A stretch of DNA of 64,000 bases from Gracilaria domingensis (Eukaryota; Rhodophyta; Florideophyceae; Gracilariales; Gracilariaceae): positions 186,001 through 250,000 of the forward strand of contig VCMS01000048.1 of the NCBI GenBank assembly GCA_022539475.1, read 5' to 3'. Positions 59,923-64,000 of the stretch are shown piece by piece. The stretch's first letter is position 1; each line of letters starts with the position of its first letter. Below the pieces are notes generated by a model. The model was given only the letters and a program-made list of their open reading frames with translations. It was not told where the DNA came from and did not search any database. The position numbers were made by a program, and so were the translations under genes.

Positions 59923-62900
59923 TTACCGCTTCGGAGCTTCCTGCTTCCGAGTTGTTTGGCGCTTCTTGCCCCCCTTCTTAGATTTCGATGCGTCCTCGAC
60001 AGCCATTCGACGGAAGTATCGTTCCACAAAGTTGTGTGGGATGTTCCGTCTTGGTTCCCACGTAGACTTCTTGAAACCGTACCACTTTACTCGTACGAGC
60101 TCCTCACCGTCTTCGGCTGTACCGTGGCCGGTGACCTTCTCCACGACCCATTCTTTCTCCGTATCTGGGTGGGGTGTGGCCGCAGTAGGTTCGGATGTAG
60201 CCGGTGTCGGATCAGCGGGAACCGGAGTTTCAGCGGTACCGTCGTCAGTCGGTGCATGTTCGTCGCGTGACGGCGTGGGGTCAGATTCCGAGTGCGGTGC
60301 TTCTGAACGGGGGTCCATTTCCGTTCCGGTTGTACCATCAAGGCTTTTATCGGCAATGCTATCCCTTTCTTCGGAAATAGGAGAGGGTGCCGATACGGGA
60401 TTAGATTCGGTGACGGGGGTGGGGGTTGCGCTCTCCTCGGAGACAGGAGTGGGCGCCGCCGTCACTCGGTCAATACTAACGATATCGTGCAACCCGTCGA
60501 TGTCCAGTGTGACAGTGGTTTCAGTAGCACGAACGACCTTATACGGACCTTCCGAAGCCGGTAATAGTTTTTTGACGATATCTTCGTACTCGGTAGAATT
60601 CTTCTTCCGAGGCGGAGCGTCTAAGTAAACCATATCCCCTTCCTTAAAGGTCGGAGTGTACCGTATCCGGGAATCAAAGGAGGCTTTGTAGCGCTCCTGC
60701 GATTTGCCTAGTTTGGTGTAGGCAAGCTTGATTAGTTTCGAGATGCGGGCGCGTGTTACGCGACGGGATTCTGCCGTTGTCGGGTGCAGAGATGCCGTTT
60801 GCGGGAGAGCTGACGTAGGCTCGTCGAGCACGATCCCGGGGGGGTGCCGCGTAAGCGAGAGGTCGAAGGGAGTGAATCCGGTTGAGCGGTGAACCTGCAG
60901 GTTGTACCCGTACACCAACGGCTGGACCAACTTATCCCAGTCCTTCTGGTGCTCTGCTACGTAATGCCGCAAGCGGTTCACCAAAACCTTATTGAACCTT
61001 TCGGCCTGCCCGTTCGTCTGCGGATGATATGCCGTCGTGAGAGCGTGCGTAATACCGAGATCAGCAGAGAGCGACTCGAAGTACTTGGCGACGAACTGCG
61101 GGCCATTGTCGGTGAGGAGGTAAGTGGGAATCCCGTAAGGGTAGACCCAATTCTCGAGGAACGCGATAGCGATATCAGCGGCCTTCGTGTCCGACAGCGG
61201 TATGGCTCGAGTGAGCTTAGTAAAGCGGTCCGTTATCACCAATATGTATCTCTTTCCGCGTCCGGTTTTCGGCAATGGTCCGAGTATGTCCATGGCCACA
61301 AACTCGAAGGGACCCGTTGCCGGGAACAACTTCAAGTATTTTTGGTTCCTGAAATGAGTTCCGCGAACGGCTCGACACGGTTCACACCGAGAGACGGTCT
61401 CAAATACATGCTGCGACATGAGTGGCCAGTAGAAATCCCGACGTAGGGTGTAGTACATCTTGATTGCACCGGGGTGTCCAGCCAAGCGTTGGAAATGAGC
61501 GAGTTCAAGAACTCTTTCCCGTAGGGACTCCGGTACGACTCTCTGTACTGCTCCGTCGATCGGTGATATTCTGCACAGTATCCCGGAACGGTTGTAGTCA
61601 AACTGGGACTTAGGATCTCCGACGGATTCGGCCTTAGCTTTGCAGAAAGGGTCCCTCGCCTGGGCGGCAATGAACTCTTCAACCGTTATCGGAGTGACGT
61701 CAGGTTGCTCCGGGACGGTTGTGAATACATGCAAGGGCTCACCGTCATCGGTGATTGTTGGCCAGTTGATCAGCGCGTCCTTGATGACTTCTCCGTTAAC
61801 GAGGACATCTGCCACAACATAGTCCGTGTCGGTCTCCATCTCTTCTATGAACAGGCATGGGATTTCATCCTCCAAAGGCGTCTCATCATTTCCGTCGGTC
61901 GGCATCCGTGACACTGCGTCGGCAGGAAGATGTTTTATGCCGGGTCGGTAGTGCACCTCAAAGTCAAACTCTGCGAGGCGTAGACGCCACCTCGCGAGTC
62001 TTCCCGTAGCGTCGGTTATATTGAGGAGCCAGCGCAAAGCGTTGTGATCCGTTCGAACTACAAAACGTTGTCCTTCCAGGTATGGCCTTAGAAGTAGCAT
62101 GCTCCATACGATGGCCAGGCACTCTCGCTCAGAGGTGCTGTAGTTCCTTTCCGGCGCGGTTAACGAACGGCTCCAGTATCCGATTGGGCGGTAGTCTTTC
62201 TCGTCTTCTTGCTGCTGTAGCAGAGTACATCCGACTTGACGGTCACAGGCGTCCGTCTCCAAGATGTAGGGCTTTCCGGGTTTCGGTAAAGATAGAATTG
62301 GAGGGGAGGTGAGCCTCTTCTTCAGTTCTTCGAACGCCTCCATATCTTCTTCCGAAAACGGTTCGAGGTCGACAGGTTGGTCCTTCTCAAGCTTCCGGTT
62401 CAGCGGGTGGGCGATCCTTGCAAAGTTCGGCACGAAGCGTCTGTAGACATTGGAGAGACCTAGGAACGCCCGGAGCTCGGTCTGTGTCCGTGGTGGTTTA
62501 GCTTTTGTCACAGCGTCACAAGTCTTCGACGCCACTTGAAGCTTCCCGGGTCGGATCACATGTCCCAGGTAATCAACTGCTGACTGGAAGAAGAAGCACT
62601 TCTTCAATTTCAGTGTTATTCCGGCTTCTCGGAGTAGGTCAAGTACCTTAGCTAGGTGTCGGTAATGATCCGTGACGGAGCTCGAGTAGATTATGACATC
62701 GTCGAGATACACGATAGCAAATTGCCAACGAACCTTATTCAGGATGACATCCATAGCTCTTTGAAACGTCGCAGGGGCGTTCTTCAAACCAAATGGCATC
62801 CGAATAAAGCGGTAGAGACCCACGTGGGAGGTGAAAGTAGTTTTGTCCCTATCGGGCTTGTCTATTTCCACTTGCCAATACCCCGAGTTGGCGTCAAGGG

Positions 62901-64000
62901 TAGAGAACACTCTTGCGTCTCCCAGTGAATCAATGCATTCATCCATCCGTGGTATCGGGTAAGAGTCACGAACTGTGACGGCGTTGAGCTTTCTGTAATC
63001 GATGCAGAAGCGCCAGGAGCCATCCTTCTTCAAGGCGATGACGACGGGGCTAGCCCACTCTGCCGAAGACGGTTCAATTACTCCTTCCCTCAACATCTTT
63101 GTGATTTGCTCCTTCTCCCATTCTCGGGCCTTCTGACCGGATCGGTAGGGGGCTTGGTGCACTGGACGTGCATCAGGATCTAGTTCAATCCGATGTTTTG
63201 CGGCCGAGATTGTTCCCAAGTGTCCGTCCCACATATCAGCGTACTCGGAAAGCAGCTGAATGATCTTATTCCGCTGCGGCTCGTACTCTTCACCGATGTG
63301 CACTGTCGATGTCCAGTCCGCTTCCGGTGACTCAATCTCGTCTTTTGTACCCCCTTCTTAGGGCTGTCGACGTCCTCGTCGACTTGTGTGATAGTGGGGT
63401 TGGTGATGGAGAAAAGAGCAGCGGGGGCTGGTTGAGCTTCGCCGACTACGGTGTTTTTCGATAGAGTTGTGGGTCGTTCGCTCATGTTGGCCACCAATAC
63501 ATGGAATGGCCGGTTCGGAAGAACTTCCATCACTCCATTTGCCAGTAGTTGCAGGTTCCGGCGAACGGTTTGAATCTTGTTCTGTAAGTAAACCATTCCA
63601 CTTGTATCGGTTTGAACCAAGACAGCCGTCTCAGACATAGGAGGGAGCATGATGGAGCGAGCGACACGAAGCTTCTGTGATGCCGTGTGTCTCGGGATGC
63701 GAGCGAGGATGGGCTTCCCATCTCGAGAACCTTTGTGTGCGTCAAGAAGGGCAACGGGTGGTGAGTTGTAGAACGAAATTTTCCGTTCCCCGGGGTAGAT
63801 CGCTTTGATGTATCGATCTATAAAGGATGTGCCCAGGATACAGTCCACTGCCAGGTTGGAAGATACAAGGAACCGGATCCGTACCTTCAAGTTACCGAGT
63901 CGGATATCCAGGGGTATTACGCCGAGAATATTCATCGAACGGTTGGACGCATCCGATACACGGGGAGCCTTGATCGGTAATAACTGAGACTCCCATCCGG
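59923..64000 (-). mobile_element. Ty3/Gypsy chromovirus-type LTR retroelement, right edge cut by window
   Basis: A retroelement on the minus strand. From right to left: the end of a protease domain (about 63.2-63.9 kb, with the ILGTSFID motif of retropepsins), reverse transcriptase (about 62.4-63.2 kb, FCIDYRKLN, MPFGLKNAPATFQRAM, YLDDVIIYS), RNase H (about 61.9-62.4 kb, ETDACDRQVG, TDHNALRWLL), integrase (about 60.8-61.7 kb, with an H2C2 zinc finger and VAMDILGP, YHPQTNGQAERFN), and a C-terminal chromodomain (about 60.0-60.2 kb, VEKVTGHGT, VKWYGFKKSTWEPRRNI). The chromodomain places it in the chromoviruses, whose integrases target heterochromatin. The visible part looks nearly whole, with at most about one break, so it is young. 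The gag end and 5' repeat lie outside the window. Confidence 0.9.

Noticed and set aside
1-64000. CRISPR arrays, rRNA operons or complete tRNA genes.
   Set aside because: None was seen. Short direct repeats are microsatellites, coding repeats or promoter tandem repeats, without regular spacers.

Overview
The window is nuclear DNA of a eukaryote, most likely a unicellular alga. It carries proteasome subunit alpha 4, ribosomal protein uL2, cyclin H, exportin-5, Trm61, Golgi glycosyltransferases and a cytochrome-b5 front-end fatty-acid desaturase. Genes are compact and mostly intron-free. The four introns I can place are 70-108 bp with GTAAG donors, and one has a TGCTAAC branch site. A red alga of the Porphyridium type would fit (few introns, very long-chain polyunsaturated fat synthesis, sulfated-polysaccharide enzymes), but nothing here proves the lineage.

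Layout. 0-1.3 kb: the tRNA m1A58 methyltransferase catalytic subunit in extremely GC-rich DNA. 1.4-29.6 kb, of more balanced composition: a Q/A-rich nuclear-type protein with Ser-Met-Asp repeats, a polytopic membrane protein, a DEP-domain phosphoinositide kinase, exportin-5, a Gly/Ser-rich secreted protein, a GT92 glycosyltransferase, a beta-propeller-like protein, a giant Sel1-repeat protein, PSMA4, uL2, and a glycosyltransferase-sulfotransferase fusion. 29.6-39.2 kb: a second extremely GC-rich island with a bZIP factor, a small conserved-looking ORF, the desaturase, a signal-peptide protein, a PPR protein and a divergent coproporphyrinogen-oxidase-like protein. 39.2-52.1 kb: composition relaxes again through a Kelch/coiled-coil protein, cyclin H, a secreted two-domain protein, a three-exon protein resembling XPF-like ZMM proteins, and an mARC-type MOSC protein. 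52.1-64 kb: an AT-rich stretch, then an accessory block with a broken DIRS-like tyrosine-recombinase retroelement, an orphan 580-aa ORF, and a chromodomain Ty3/Gypsy element running off the right edge.

The host genes do not form one pathway. Three of them (15.1, 26.6 and possibly 45.1 kb) fit synthesis or assembly of an extracellular, probably sulfated, polysaccharide matrix. Many genes are arranged divergently or convergently with short spacers, so several promoters are probably shared.

The most notable observations are the fused glycosyltransferase-sulfotransferase, the CPOX paralogue with altered substrate-site residues, the possible SHOC1/ZIP2-like meiotic protein, the short DEP-PI kinase, the Ser-Met-Asp repeat protein, the sharp GC islands whose composition bleeds into neighbouring genes, and the unexplained 580-aa ORF between two retroelements.
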